Below are positions 40,764-51,661 of a stretch of 64,000 nucleotides of DNA, piece by piece. Under the pieces are notes generated by a model that had not been told where the DNA came from, did not search any database, and saw only the letters and a list, made by a program, of their open reading frames with translations. This stretch comes from Paenibacillus sp. A3 (GTDB lineage Bacteria; Bacillota; Bacilli; Paenibacillales; NBRC-103111). Every line of letters starts with the position of its first letter. The stretch's first letter is position 1. A program made the translations under genes and the position numbers. Where the stretch lies: the NCBI RefSeq assembly GCF_001399685.1, contig NZ_JTHN01000153.1:1-64000 (forward strand). The letters run 5' to 3'.

Positions 40764-41834
40764 GTGCTCATATCGATCCATCAAGTCAAAGTTGGCGATC
40801 GGCTCGGCTCGGATACGTTTAACGGGTACGGACTGCTGGTCCTATCCGCACATACCGAGCTTTCCGTCGATGATATTGAGAAGCTGAAGCTGCACCATAT
40901 CGACGAAGTGGACATCGCTTTTTGTACGGATGACCCAGAGCCCGACGCAGCAAGGGACGAATCTCCACCCGCGCAGACGGAGCACGCTGCCTCAGCTGCC
41001 GCAGTAGCAGCTTATCATGAAGCAGTGGACGGCATGAAAAGCATATTTGAGCAAGCGATCCAAAAAGGCATTGTGTACAAGGATCAAATTGACAACGGTT
41101 TCAACCCGCTTGTCCAGCAAGTTCACGAGGAGAGGGACGTCGTTTCGCTCCTGCTCGTGTTAAACAGCACGGACGATTATACGTATCAGCACAGCGTGCA
41201 AGTAGGCATGATCTCCTACTATATCGCCAAATGGCTCGGGCAATCGGAGGCGGATGCTGAACTCGCCGGCAAAGCGGGCTATTTACATGACATCGGCAAA
41301 GGCCTCATCGATCCGGCCATTCTTCAGAAGCCCGGAAAATTGACGGCGGAAGAATATGAACGCGTGAAAAAGCATTCGATCTACGGATACGAGCTGCTGC
41401 AGCGTTCGGGGCTGCCCGCGGAAATATGCTTGACTGCTTTGCAGCACCATGAACGGCTCGACGGGTCCGGCTACCCGTACGGCCTGCGCGGTGATGAAAT
41501 TCATCCGCTGGCCAAGATCGTCGCGGTCGCGGACATTTACAGCGCGATGATCTCAAGCCGGGTATACCAGAAAAAACGCGATCTGCTGTTCGTCCTGCGC
41601 GAGCTCCACCGGTGCAGCTTCGGACAAATTGATCCTCATATTACGCAATTGTTTATCCAGCACATGGTCCCGAATTTTATCGGGAAAAAAGTTCAGCTGG
41701 TCTCCGGCGAAACGGGCACGATCGTACTCACCCATCCGACCGATGTGTTCCGGCCGCTCGTCAATTTTGACGGTATGTTCATCGATTTGTCGGAACGGAC
41801 GGACTTGGAAGTCGAGCACATTTTCGCGGATTAA
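40764..41834 (+). CDS. HD-GYP domain phosphodiesterase (second of two)
   Basis: 356 residues from a GTG with GAGGTG upstream. It has the same plan as the protein at 34458-35552: an N-terminal barrel (IHQVKVGDRLGSDTFNGYGL), a helical linker, and the HD-GYP domain with YTYQHSVQVGMISYYIAKWL, AGYLHDIGKGLIDPAILQKP and HHERLDGSGYPYGLRGDEIH. The C-terminal strand set is VQLVSGETGTIVLTHPTDVF. Residues 55-85 are Ala/Glu/Pro-rich and probably disordered. Cyclic di-GMP hydrolysis is likely because all HD and GYP residues remain. It is a single gene ending at a terminator. Confidence 0.9.
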   Translation: MLISIHQVKVGDRLGSDTFNGYGLLVLSAHTELSVDDIEKLKLHHIDEVDIAFCTDDPEPDAARDESPPAQTEHAASAAAVAAYHEAVDGMKSIFEQAIQKGIVYKDQIDNGFNPLVQQVHEERDVVSLLLVLNSTDDYTYQHSVQVGMISYYIAKWLGQSEADAELAGKAGYLHDIGKGLIDPAILQKPGKLTAEEYERVKKHSIYGYELLQRSGLPAEICLTALQHHERLDGSGYPYGLRGDEIHPLAKIVAVADIYSAMISSRVYQKKRDLLFVLRELHRCSFGQIDPHITQLFIQHMVPNFIGKKVQLVSGETGTIVLTHPTDVFRPLVNFDGMFIDLSERTDLEVEHIFAD

Positions 41835-41854
41835 GAAACGTTTGCCTTACATAC

Positions 41855-41896
41855 GAAAGAACAGCCCTGACGGACAACCGGCCGGGCTGTTTCTTT
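41855..41896. terminator. Bidirectional terminator between HD-GYP and NlpC/P60 genes
   Basis: AAAGAACAGCCC and GGGCTGTTTCTTT form a long near-perfect stem, flanked by A- and T-rich tails, between convergent stops at 41834 and 41897. Confidence 0.75.
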
Positions 41897-43060
41897 TTAT
41901 GAGGATACCCGCTTGGCAGCCAAAAACGTCTGCTTCCAATACGCATTGTTGATGTGGGTCATCTGCACGCCGTCTTTCGGCTCCGGAGCCGAGTGAATCA
42001 TTCTTTGGTTCCCTAAATAAATGCCGACATGACCGACCGTCTTCTGGCTGCGAAACTTACCGGGAACGTAAAAGAACAACAGATCGCCCTTCCGCAATTG
42101 TTTTCGGTTGATAGCGGTCCCTTGCTTGGCTTGGGCCCGGGCCGTCCGGTTCAGCGTGATACCGGATTTGGCGAACACATATTGCGTAAATGTGGAGCAG
42201 TCGAACTTGCCGGAGGTCGAATAAGGTGCGGCGCCGAACGAATAGTTCACGCCGACGTATCGCTGTGCCCGGGTCAGCAAAGCGTTCATATCGACCTGCC
42301 TCAGAACGGGGACTGCCATGTCATCCTTGCCGAAAAAACCGTCCAGCCCCTTCATGGCCTCGACAGCATCGGAAGCCTCCAGCAGCGGGTCGCGCCCCAG
42401 CCTCATCGTCGAAGTCCCTCCCGCTGTTTGAAACGGGTCCTTCGGATCGTCGCCGAAGTCAAGCTCCGCTCCCGTACTCGCCTCCAACGGGCCATCGATC
42501 GCCCCGCTCACCGCCCAATCCGTCGCTTGGACGACCGCCGCCTGTTCCTTGATCTCGAATGAAAAATCTTTCGCAAACACGGGATTTAACGCCGACACGG
42601 GGATATGTATCTGGGAATTAAAAAGAACAGGCGCTTCCTTAAGCGCCACCGTCTCATCGTCTCTCAGCGCTGACGTCTGGCCCGGCTTCAGCTCGTAAGA
42701 CGCATCGTGCTCCCCTAACTGAAATACTCCCCTGGTTTGATCCCAATTAGACCGGAACCCGACAATTTTGGCAAAATCGGAACCTACCACATAAGAGGTC
42801 CCGCCTATAGTGACAGTGGGAATCGTCATTTCCACCCGGCCTTGCGTCAGCATGCGAATAAATCCGCCGTTCAGGCCGATCGTTGTCGTTTTTCCGTTGA
42901 TTTCTTCGCTTTTTAACCGGTTTGCGGCTTGACCGTGGTTGCTCGGAATCCCCTGTTGATTCGAAAGCCGCTGTTCCTTCGATAATTGAGGCCCGCAGCC
43001 TGCCGCCAGCAAGCATGCAACCAACGAGGCCGCCACCGGACGCCGCCATGATCCGATCAT
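41897..43060 (-). CDS. NlpC/P60 lipoprotein with copper-amine-oxidase-like stalk domain
   Basis: 387 residues. The signal MIGSWRRPVAASLVACLLAA ends at a lipobox LAAGC (Cys22), so it is membrane-anchored outside. Residues 75-175 (VTIGGTSYVVGSDFAKIVGF, LKEAPVLFNSQIHIPVSAL) look like the copper-amine-oxidase N-terminal domain common in Paenibacillus surface proteins. The C-terminal NlpC/P60 domain has YVGVNYSFGAAPYSTSGKFD followed by CSTFTQYVFAKSG (catalytic Cys) and KTVGHVGIYLGNQRMIHSAP (His). It should be a peptidoglycan endopeptidase positioned by its stalk. The ATG has GAGGAG upstream. Confidence 0.9.
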   Translation of the reverse strand: MIGSWRRPVAASLVACLLAAGCGPQLSKEQRLSNQQGIPSNHGQAANRLKSEEINGKTTTIGLNGGFIRMLTQGRVEMTIPTVTIGGTSYVVGSDFAKIVGFRSNWDQTRGVFQLGEHDASYELKPGQTSALRDDETVALKEAPVLFNSQIHIPVSALNPVFAKDFSFEIKEQAAVVQATDWAVSGAIDGPLEASTGAELDFGDDPKDPFQTAGGTSTMRLGRDPLLEASDAVEAMKGLDGFFGKDDMAVPVLRQVDMNALLTRAQRYVGVNYSFGAAPYSTSGKFDCSTFTQYVFAKSGITLNRTARAQAKQGTAINRKQLRKGDLLFFYVPGKFRSQKTVGHVGIYLGNQRMIHSAPEPKDGVQMTHINNAYWKQTFLAAKRVSS

Positions 43061-43436
43061 CGCACCATGCTCCTCTCATTCGTGAATTCGCCGGAATTCG
43101 GTCCCTTTATAGGATGAAGCAGGAGTCAGGGGGCTATGCATCCGGTTGGCTGGAAACAAATAAGCGCAATCCTCCTGCATAAATTGCCGGAAGATTGCAG
43201 TCTATAGAAAAACTTCATATAAAATTAAGGTAAACTTTATAGACACTAGGATTAACGGTAATGTATGTTTATTGCAACAGCCCAGAATATCCCAATGACT
43301 CTACTATTGGGAGGTGTTCGGCTAACCGGCAAAATCCAAATTGAAAGCGAATTCAAAACGTTGAGGACCATCCGCCTGGAACAAATGAACCAACGCATGT
43401 GGAATTCATTCTATGAAAAAAGGAGCTTGAGATGGT
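43061..43436 (+). other. 376-base intergenic region
   Basis: Between the divergent NlpC/P60 lipoprotein and the small secreted protein. It is AT-rich from about 43205 (several TATA-like stretches near 43216-43240, not assignable to one promoter). It contains a CCCAAT-N9-ATTGGG inverted repeat at 43291-43311. I see no gene in it; the plus-strand frame opening at 43265 has no ribosome site and overruns the secreted gene in another frame. Confidence 0.5.
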
Positions 43437-43811
43437 ATGAAAAGAAAAATCGCGTCTATCGCTTTCGTGCTTGTCCTGCTGTTCAGTTTTGCTTCCTCTG
43501 GTCTGGCGGCCTCGAGCGGACCGGGTACTGGCAACGATACTTGGGCGCCGGTCCAAGCCCATGGCAATATTTATATCGAAGGCAACTTCATAAACGTCGG
43601 GCAGATCAGCCTCGGGGTTAATTTTAAGCTGTACCGGGTTACCCCGACCGGAGATGTGCTGGTAGGCAGCAACTCGACAGGAACCATTGTGGCCGGTCAA
43701 TATGCGCGTCTCAAGATTCCTTTGGCTTCGAATCAGCCCGACGGACAGTATAGACTTGTCTTAGACTCACCGGGTGATTTCACTGTCGTTGCCTATCTGG
43801 GCTATAATTAA
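43437..43811 (+). CDS. Small secreted protein of unknown function
   Basis: 124 residues from an ATG with AAAAGGAG eleven bases upstream. A typical signal peptide (MKRKIASIAFVLVLLFSFAS, then SGLAASS) leaves a mature domain of about 100 residues made of beta strands: NIYIEGNFINVGQISLGVNF, KLYRVTPTGDVLVGSNSTGT, PDGQYRLVLDSPGDFTVVAY. It looks like a small immunoglobulin- or C2-like beta sandwich. No known family is recognised. It is a single gene with its own terminator. Confidence 0.8.
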   Translation: MKRKIASIAFVLVLLFSFASSGLAASSGPGTGNDTWAPVQAHGNIYIEGNFINVGQISLGVNFKLYRVTPTGDVLVGSNSTGTIVAGQYARLKIPLASNQPDGQYRLVLDSPGDFTVVAYLGYN

Positions 43812-43816
43812 ACATC

Positions 43817-43864
43817 AAAACCTCCATAGCCGCTTTGCTCGTTAAGGTGGCGATGGAGGTTTTT
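43817..43864 (+). terminator. Intrinsic terminator after the small secreted protein
   Basis: AAAACCTCCAT and ATGGAGGTTTT form an 11-pair stem with a 25-base loop and T-runs on both strands, so it may also serve the convergent gene ending at 43884. Confidence 0.8.
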
Positions 43865-43883
43865 CATTTTCAGTTTAAAGCAG

Positions 43884-44738
43884 TTACTCCTTCGATTTTC
43901 TCAGTAAGCTTCTTGTCGCCCTGGCCACGATTCGTTTCGTCTCTTTCGTATCCGAAGCTTCCAGCCATGCATCGCATATCCGACGCACCCAGTCCGGATT
44001 CGTTTTACCGGCATCGTTCAGCCAATTTCCCACCGAATCTTGAACATATTTGACCGGGTCTGACTTGACCTCCTCCAAAAGCGAAAGCGCCAATTGAGGC
44101 TGCTCTTTCAATACGGAAAGGTGCTTGGCCCAAACGCCTTGCGGACGGAGCGATTCTACGGCAAACCTTCGGATATTCGAATCCTCATCGCGCACCCACT
44201 CATGCAGAATATCGATGGCTTGCAATAATTCGTTAGAAATCGATTCCCTGACCGCCATCCAGGCCATCTCGCGCACGCCAAAATGGGAATCGGCAGCAAA
44301 CGGACGAATGCCTGTTAGTTTCTGCATGACCGTTAATCGTTCGTCCAATCCGATCATATAAGCCGCCCAACAGCGCACGCTGTCTGAACGATGGTCAGCT
44401 AATGCATGGAAGATTCGAAAGCCTTCCTTTTCCGGTACATGGTCCAACAGGCTAAGCCACTTTCTCGCAATGGCGGGGATTATACTCATAATCTTCTTTT
44501 GGTTCAATCGTTCCAAACCGGATAACATCTCATCCGACTCTTTATGCAATTCGAGCGTGCAGAGTATATGCCGCAACAGCTTGAGATGATCGATAGCCAG
44601 CCACTCCGTAAGATTGACGGTCTGCAGCTCCCCCCTTTGCAGCAGTTGAATCACGGCTTTCGGGATATCGGCAGCCTTTCGAGCTCCCTTCCGCTGTAAA
44701 ATCACGTCGGATATAATAACTGTCTTTTCCTGATCCAT
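43884..44738 (-). CDS. HEAT-repeat protein, AlkC/AlkD-like DNA alkylation repair family
   Basis: 284 residues, all alpha, built of tandem two-helix repeats: VRCWAAYMIGLDERLTVMQK, VREMAWMAVRESISNELLQA, IRRFAVESLRPQGVWAKHLS and VKYVQDSVGNWLNDAGKTNP. The repeat lines IRRFAVESLRP and VQDSVGNWLNDAGKTNPDWV are characteristic of AlkC-type glycosylases, which remove N3- and N7-alkylpurines by a HEAT scaffold without base flipping. Which catalytic acid is used cannot be seen with confidence. The ATG follows GGGGG. The peroxiredoxin gene upstream ends 12 bases before it, so they are co-transcribed. Confidence 0.8.
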   Translation of the reverse strand: MDQEKTVIISDVILQRKGARKAADIPKAVIQLLQRGELQTVNLTEWLAIDHLKLLRHILCTLELHKESDEMLSGLERLNQKKIMSIIPAIARKWLSLLDHVPEKEGFRIFHALADHRSDSVRCWAAYMIGLDERLTVMQKLTGIRPFAADSHFGVREMAWMAVRESISNELLQAIDILHEWVRDEDSNIRRFAVESLRPQGVWAKHLSVLKEQPQLALSLLEEVKSDPVKYVQDSVGNWLNDAGKTNPDWVRRICDAWLEASDTKETKRIVARATRSLLRKSKE

Positions 44739-44750
44739 CGCTACCCCCTG

Positions 44751-45416
44751 CTACGACGAAATCGAGTTCAAAATCTGTATGATTTCGGCAGGCTCCATGC
44801 GTTTTTTGTAATCTGCATCCACCTGCGCCGCACGGATGATTCGATTTTTATCGATAACAAAAGTAGCCGGTACAGGAAGTTCCCATGAATGATCTCCGTT
44901 AAAGGCATCCAGTGTAATGCCTAGCGACCTGTAGATGTCGTGCAAATGATCGGGCATTTTAAATTTCAGATTGTATTTCTCCGCTGCTTGATTACGCACA
45001 TCGCTTAAGAGCAGGAAGCTGAATCGGTGCTTTTCGTTGAGGAGTATGGATTGATCCGGAGTTTGGGGACTGACTGCAATGAGCTGAGCGCCGGCTGCTT
45101 GAATGTCTTTCCATATTCGCTGATAGGCCAGCAGCTGCAAGTTGCAGAAGGGACACCATCCGCCGCGGTAAAAGATAAGAACAACGGGACCTTTAGCCGT
45201 TTCCTCGGACAACGTGATCTCGTTCCCTATGTGATCGATCAAAGTAAAGTCAGGCGCTTGAATTCCAAGCTCCAATCCTGTACCAACACCGGATTCCCGA
45301 AGCTCCCGGATCGACATTTCGAACGCATCCAGCACTGCTTGAGGGAGCATCTGCTTCATTTGTACCGTCGCTGCTTCTAATTCAGATTGCAATGTGTGAA
45401 ACGGCATCTTTTCCAT
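44751..45416 (-). CDS. Peroxiredoxin-like AhpC/TSA family protein
   Basis: 221 residues from an ATG with GGAGAG upstream. An N-terminal helical extension (1-48) is followed by a thioredoxin fold: APDFTLIDHIGNEITLSEET, then VVLIFYRGGWCPFCNLQLLA with Cys88 and Cys91, and AAGAQLIAVSPQTPDQSILL, LLSDVRNQAAEKYNLKFKMP, and VPATFVIDKNRIIRAAQVDA. The CxxC differs from the TxxC of classical two-Cys peroxiredoxins and matches the PRXL2/bacterioferritin-comigratory-like branch. A Crp/Fnr-type box lies 68 bases upstream and the Crp/Fnr gene is next, so peroxide or oxygen control is plausible. Confidence 0.88.
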   Translation of the reverse strand: MEKMPFHTLQSELEAATVQMKQMLPQAVLDAFEMSIRELRESGVGTGLELGIQAPDFTLIDHIGNEITLSEETAKGPVVLIFYRGGWCPFCNLQLLAYQRIWKDIQAAGAQLIAVSPQTPDQSILLNEKHRFSFLLLSDVRNQAAEKYNLKFKMPDHLHDIYRSLGITLDAFNGDHSWELPVPATFVIDKNRIIRAAQVDADYKKRMEPAEIIQILNSISS

Positions 45417-45434
45417 GAGATCATCTCTCCATAT

Positions 45435-45460
45435 CGTATAGGTTTTAGCCTTTATACGAT
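45435..45460 (-). promoter_or_regulatory. Inverted repeat in the peroxiredoxin promoter/leader
   Basis: TCGTATA (45435-45441) and TATACGA (45454-45460) form a 7-base inverted repeat with CC/GG inside. It overlaps the TATAAA (45456-45451) that is the best -10 for the peroxiredoxin gene, so it may be a second operator or a leader hairpin. Confidence 0.4.
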
Positions 45461-45483
45461 ACTTCTTTTTCTTAAGGGAAAGA

Positions 45484-45499
45484 TGTAATCCAGTTTACA
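45484..45499 (-). promoter_or_regulatory. Crp/Fnr-type box upstream of the peroxiredoxin gene
   Basis: TGTAA-N6-TTACA is a perfect 5-6-5 palindrome of the Crp/Fnr family pattern (TGTNA-N6-TNACA). It lies between the Crp/Fnr gene (ends 45516) and the peroxiredoxin (starts 45416). Its centre is about 40-48 bases before the expected transcription start, close to the class II activator position. Confidence 0.55.
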
Positions 45500-45515
45500 A
45501 CTGCAGCCGGAAGCC

Positions 45516-46199
45516 TTACATGATGCTCCTTTCCGAAAGCTTGCCTCGATGAATGTAGATTGTTTTGAATCCGGTCTTAATCACTTGTTCTTTCACAAGA
45601 TCCTGCAAGGCTGCCGTGACGGCCTCTCGGGTTGCGCCGACGAAATTAGCGATTTCTTGATGGGAAAGAGGAATATCGATTTTGTAAAACTCGCAATCCT
45701 CCGTGACTCCAAACTGATCGAAAAGCTTAACAAGAATAAACAAAATTTTATCATGCAGCTTCGCAAGTGCCAGATTTTGAGCCAAATTGCTCATATCGAT
45801 CATCCGTTCGCTCAATACTTTCATTAAGTTCATCATAAAGCGGGGATGATGAACTAAAAAACTCTCGAATCTATCCTTATTCATCAAGCAAATATGAGAT
45901 TCTTCTACCGTTTCTATGTATAGCTCCCGTGTGCCAAATGAAATTCCGGCCATTTCGCCGAATACGTTCCCTTCGCTTAAGATGTCCAGAGTGAACTGCT
46001 TGCCTTCAGCGTTAAGCTTGTACAGGCGGACCTTCCCTTTCTTCACAAAGTAAAGCCCCTCGGCAAAAGTATCCGGTGTTTGGATATACTGACTTTTCCC
46101 AACCGTTGTTATTGAAGTTAATTGATCCATTTCGACCAAATCTTCCATCGACAGCGAGTTCAGCAGATTGAATTGTGACAGGTATTGAATTTTGTCCAT
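45516..46199 (-). CDS. Crp/Fnr-family transcriptional regulator
   Basis: 227 residues from an ATG with GGGAGAG upstream. A cyclic-nucleotide-binding-type barrel (GLYFVKKGKVRLYKLNAEGK, GNVFGEMAGISFGTRELYIE), the dimer helix (FMMNLMKVLSERMIDMSNLA) and a winged helix with DIPLSHQEIANFVGATREAV, then TAALQDLVKEQVIKTGFKTI are in the normal order. The barrel lacks the Arg-Ser pair used to bind cAMP and there is no Cys cluster for 4Fe-4S, so the signal is unknown. Genes downstream in the same direction are the peroxiredoxin and the AlkC-like protein, with a matching palindromic box between. The recognition helix ATREAVTAAL is of the TGTNA-binding type. Confidence 0.92.
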   Translation of the reverse strand: MDKIQYLSQFNLLNSLSMEDLVEMDQLTSITTVGKSQYIQTPDTFAEGLYFVKKGKVRLYKLNAEGKQFTLDILSEGNVFGEMAGISFGTRELYIETVEESHICLMNKDRFESFLVHHPRFMMNLMKVLSERMIDMSNLAQNLALAKLHDKILFILVKLFDQFGVTEDCEFYKIDIPLSHQEIANFVGATREAVTAALQDLVKEQVIKTGFKTIYIHRGKLSERSIM

Positions 46200-46217
46200 T
46201 TCTCTCCCTCATTCGTC

Positions 46218-46279
46218 CTAAAAAAAATACGTATCCGGGCGACGTTACACCTAAGCGTAAACGTCGTCGCGGACACGTA
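46218..46279 (-). terminator. Intrinsic terminator of the suf operon
   Basis: AATACGT..CCG..GACGTT and AACGTC..CGG.ACGTATT pair into a long stem; on the minus strand TTTTTTTT follows (46225-46218). It lies 27 bases past the sufB stop. Confidence 0.8.
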
Positions 46280-46305
46280 TTGCATGCTTCCCCGAAAATT
46301 AAAAC

Positions 46306-47703
46306 TTAGCCGATCGAGCCTTCCATCTCGAACTTGATGAGACGGTTCATTTCGACCGCATATTCCATCGGCAGTTCTTTCGTGAACGGCTCGATGAAGC
46401 CCATAACGATCATTTGCGTCGCTTCTGCTTCCGTCAATCCGCGGCTCATCAGGTAGAACAGCTGATCTTCGGATACTTTCGAGACGGTCGCTTCGTGCTC
46501 CAGCGTAATGTTGTCGTTCATGATTTCATTGTATGGAATCGTATCGGACGTCGATTCGTTATCCATAATGAGCGTATCGCACTTGATGTTCGCCTTGGAC
46601 CCTTCCGAGTTGCGTCCGAACGAAGCCAAGCCGCGGTACGTCACTTTGCCGCCGTGCTTGCTGATCGACTTGGATACGATCGTCGATGTCGTGTCCGGCG
46701 CCAAGTGCGTCATTTTCGCACCGGCATCCTGATGCTGGCCTTTACCCGCTACGGCGATGGAAAGCACCATGCCTTTCGCGCCGCGGCCTTTCAGCACAAC
46801 CGCAGGATATTTCATCGTCAGCTTGGAGCCGATGTTACCGTCGACCCATTCCATTGTCGCGTTTTCTTCCGCAACCGCACGCTTCGTAACCAGGTTGTAA
46901 ATGTTCGGCGCCCAGTTCTGAATCGTGGTGTAGCGGACGCGGGAATCTTTGAGGCAGATGATCTCGACGACGGCGCTGTGCAGCGAGTTCGTGCTGTAGA
47001 CCGGAGCCGTACAACCTTCGACGTAATGCACGAAGCTGCCTTCGTCGGCGATGATGAGCGTACGCTCGAACTGTCCCATGTTTTCCGAGTTGATCCGGAA
47101 GTAAGCCTGCAGCGGAATTTCCACCTTCACGCCCTTCGGCACGTAGATGAAGCTGCCGCCGGACCATACCGCGCTGTTCAGTGCGGCGAATTTATTGTCG
47201 CTCGGAGGAATGATCGTCCCGAAATACTTCTTGAAAATTTCCGGGTGCTCTTTAAGCGCCGTGTCCGTGTCCATAAACAGCACGCCTTGCTCTTCCAGAT
47301 CCTTCTGCATGCTGTGATAAACGACTTCGGACTCGTACTGGGCGGATACACCCGCCAGGAACTTCTGCTCCGCCTCCGGGATACCGAGCTTGTCGAACGT
47401 TTCTTTGATTTCGGTCGGCACTTCTTCCCACGTTTTCCCCTGCTTCTCGGAAGGCTTCACGTAGTATTGAATGTCGTCGAAATCCAGATCGTCCATATTG
47501 CCGCCCCAACGCGGCATCGGCATTTTCAAAAACTGTTCCAGCGACTTCAGGCGGAACTCCAGCATCCATTCCGGTTCGCCTTTCATTCTGGAAATCTCGG
47601 TCACGATTTCACGGGTCAAGCCTTTTCCGCTCTGAAACACGGCTTTGTGCTCGTCGCGAAACCCATATTTATATTCTTCCATCTCGGGCATTTTCTTTGC
47701 CAT
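46306..47703 (-). CDS. sufB: Fe-S cluster assembly protein SufB
   Basis: 465 residues from an ATG behind AAGGAGG. SufB is the scaffold subunit of the SufBCD complex that builds Fe-S clusters in the cytosol. The N-terminal region ([20 protein letters not shown]) leads to the right-handed beta-helix core ([40 protein letters not shown] with a conserved Cys) and the C-terminal helical part ([39 protein letters not shown]). It is the last gene of sufC-D-S-U-B. Confidence 0.97.
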   Translation of the reverse strand: MAKKMPEMEEYKYGFRDEHKAVFQSGKGLTREIVTEISRMKGEPEWMLEFRLKSLEQFLKMPMPRWGGNMDDLDFDDIQYYVKPSEKQGKTWEEVPTEIKETFDKLGIPEAEQKFLAGVSAQYESEVVYHSMQKDLEEQGVLFMDTDTALKEHPEIFKKYFGTIIPPSDNKFAALNSAVWSGGSFIYVPKGVKVEIPLQAYFRINSENMGQFERTLIIADEGSFVHYVEGCTAPVYSTNSLHSAVVEIICLKDSRVRYTTIQNWAPNIYNLVTKRAVAEENATMEWVDGNIGSKLTMKYPAVVLKGRGAKGMVLSIAVAGKGQHQDAGAKMTHLAPDTTSTIVSKSISKHGGKVTYRGLASFGRNSEGSKANIKCDTLIMDNESTSDTIPYNEIMNDNITLEHEATVSKVSEDQLFYLMSRGLTEAEATQMIVMGFIEPFTKELPMEYAVEMNRLIKFEMEGSIG

Positions 47704-47718
47704 GGGTACCGTACCTCC

Positions 47719-50670
<2,952 letters not shown>

Positions 50671-50699
50671 GGTTAATCCTCCTGTTCCCTTTCGATAGC

Positions 50700-51530
50700 T
50701 TAGTATTTCGGAGCCGTCGTATTCATCGGAATCTTGAATTCCTCTTCGTCCTGGCCTACCCGCTCGTCCACGATTCCAAGCTCTTCTTTGACCCAGTCAT
50801 AACCTTCGTTTTCCAGACGCTGAGCCAGCTCCGGTCCGCCGGATTTCACGATGCGTCCTTGCATCATAACGTGAACGTAGTCCGGGGTGATGTAGTTCAG
50901 CAGGCGTTGGTAGTGGGTGATGATCAGGAAGCCGCGCTCTTCGGAACGCATCGCGTTCACGCCCGTCGCCACGATACGCAGCGCGTCGATATCGAGACCG
51001 GAGTCGATCTCGTCAAGAATAACAATGTTCGGATCCAGCATCATCATTTGCAGGATTTCGTTGCGTTTCTTCTCGCCGCCGGAGAAGCCTTCGTTCAAAT
51101 AGCGGTGCATGAACTCGGGGTTGATCTCCAGCTCCTTCATTTTCGCTTCCATCTGGCGGATGAACTTGATCAGCGAAATTTCGCTGCCTTCCTCGCGGCG
51201 GGCATTAATCGCGCTGCGCAGGAAGTCCGCATTCGTCACCCCGGTAATTTCACTCGGATACTGCATCGCAAGAAACAGGCCGGCACGCGCTCTTTCGTCG
51301 GTCGCCATCTCAAGCACGTCCTCGCCGTTCAGCGTCACGCTGCCTTCCGTCACTTCGTATTTCGGGTGGCCCATGAGGGTGGACGCCAGCGTACTTTTGC
51401 CCGTTCCGTTTGGACCCATGATCGCATGCACTTCGCCGCCCTTAATCGTCAAGCTGAGACCTTTCAAAATCTCTTTGCCCTCGACAGTCGCTTTCAAACC
51501 GTCTATAGTAAAATGCGGTACGTTTGCCAT
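50700..51530 (-). CDS. sufC: Fe-S assembly ATPase SufC
   Basis: 276 residues from an ATG with CGGAGG upstream. ABC ATPase motifs: Walker [13 protein letters not shown], signature [16 protein letters not shown], Walker [21 protein letters not shown] and switch His in [15 protein letters not shown]. It powers the SufBCD scaffold. The last 20 residues ([17 protein letters not shown]) are an acidic extension past the usual end at about 258. First gene of the operon, behind Fur-like boxes. Confidence 0.97.
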   Translation of the reverse strand: MANVPHFTIDGLKATVEGKEILKGLSLTIKGGEVHAIMGPNGTGKSTLASTLMGHPKYEVTEGSVTLNGEDVLEMATDERARAGLFLAMQYPSEITGVTNADFLRSAINARREEGSEISLIKFIRQMEAKMKELEINPEFMHRYLNEGFSGGEKKRNEILQMMMLDPNIVILDEIDSGLDIDALRIVATGVNAMRSEERGFLIITHYQRLLNYITPDYVHVMMQGRIVKSGGPELAQRLENEGYDWVKEELGIVDERVGQDEEEFKIPMNTTAPKY

Positions 51531-51564
51531 AGTTTCGTGCCTCCGAGTTTTAATTATTCTTTAT

Positions 51565-51614
51565 TGATAATCATTACAAACTGATTATCAATGATTCTCA
51601 ATAATAATATTATA
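51565..51614 (-). promoter_or_regulatory. suf promoter with Fur-like iron boxes
   Basis: On the minus strand a perfect TATAAT (51614-51609) is followed directly by TGAGAATCATTGATAATCA (51600-51582). On the plus strand TGATAATCATTACAA (51565-51579) matches 12 of 15 positions of the Fur 7-1-7 consensus TGATAATNATTATCA. The boxes lie at and just after the expected transcription start, a repressing position. No good -35 is visible 17 bases upstream. Confidence 0.55.
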
Positions 51615-51661
51615 TCTCAATATGCAAAATCAAGAAAGTCCCGTCCGCGGATTCCCCGGAA

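Noticed and set aside
43265-43621. Alternative 118-codon frame overlapping the small secreted protein
   Set aside because: No ribosome site, no coherent domain, and it conflicts with a frame that has a signal peptide and AAAAGGAG.
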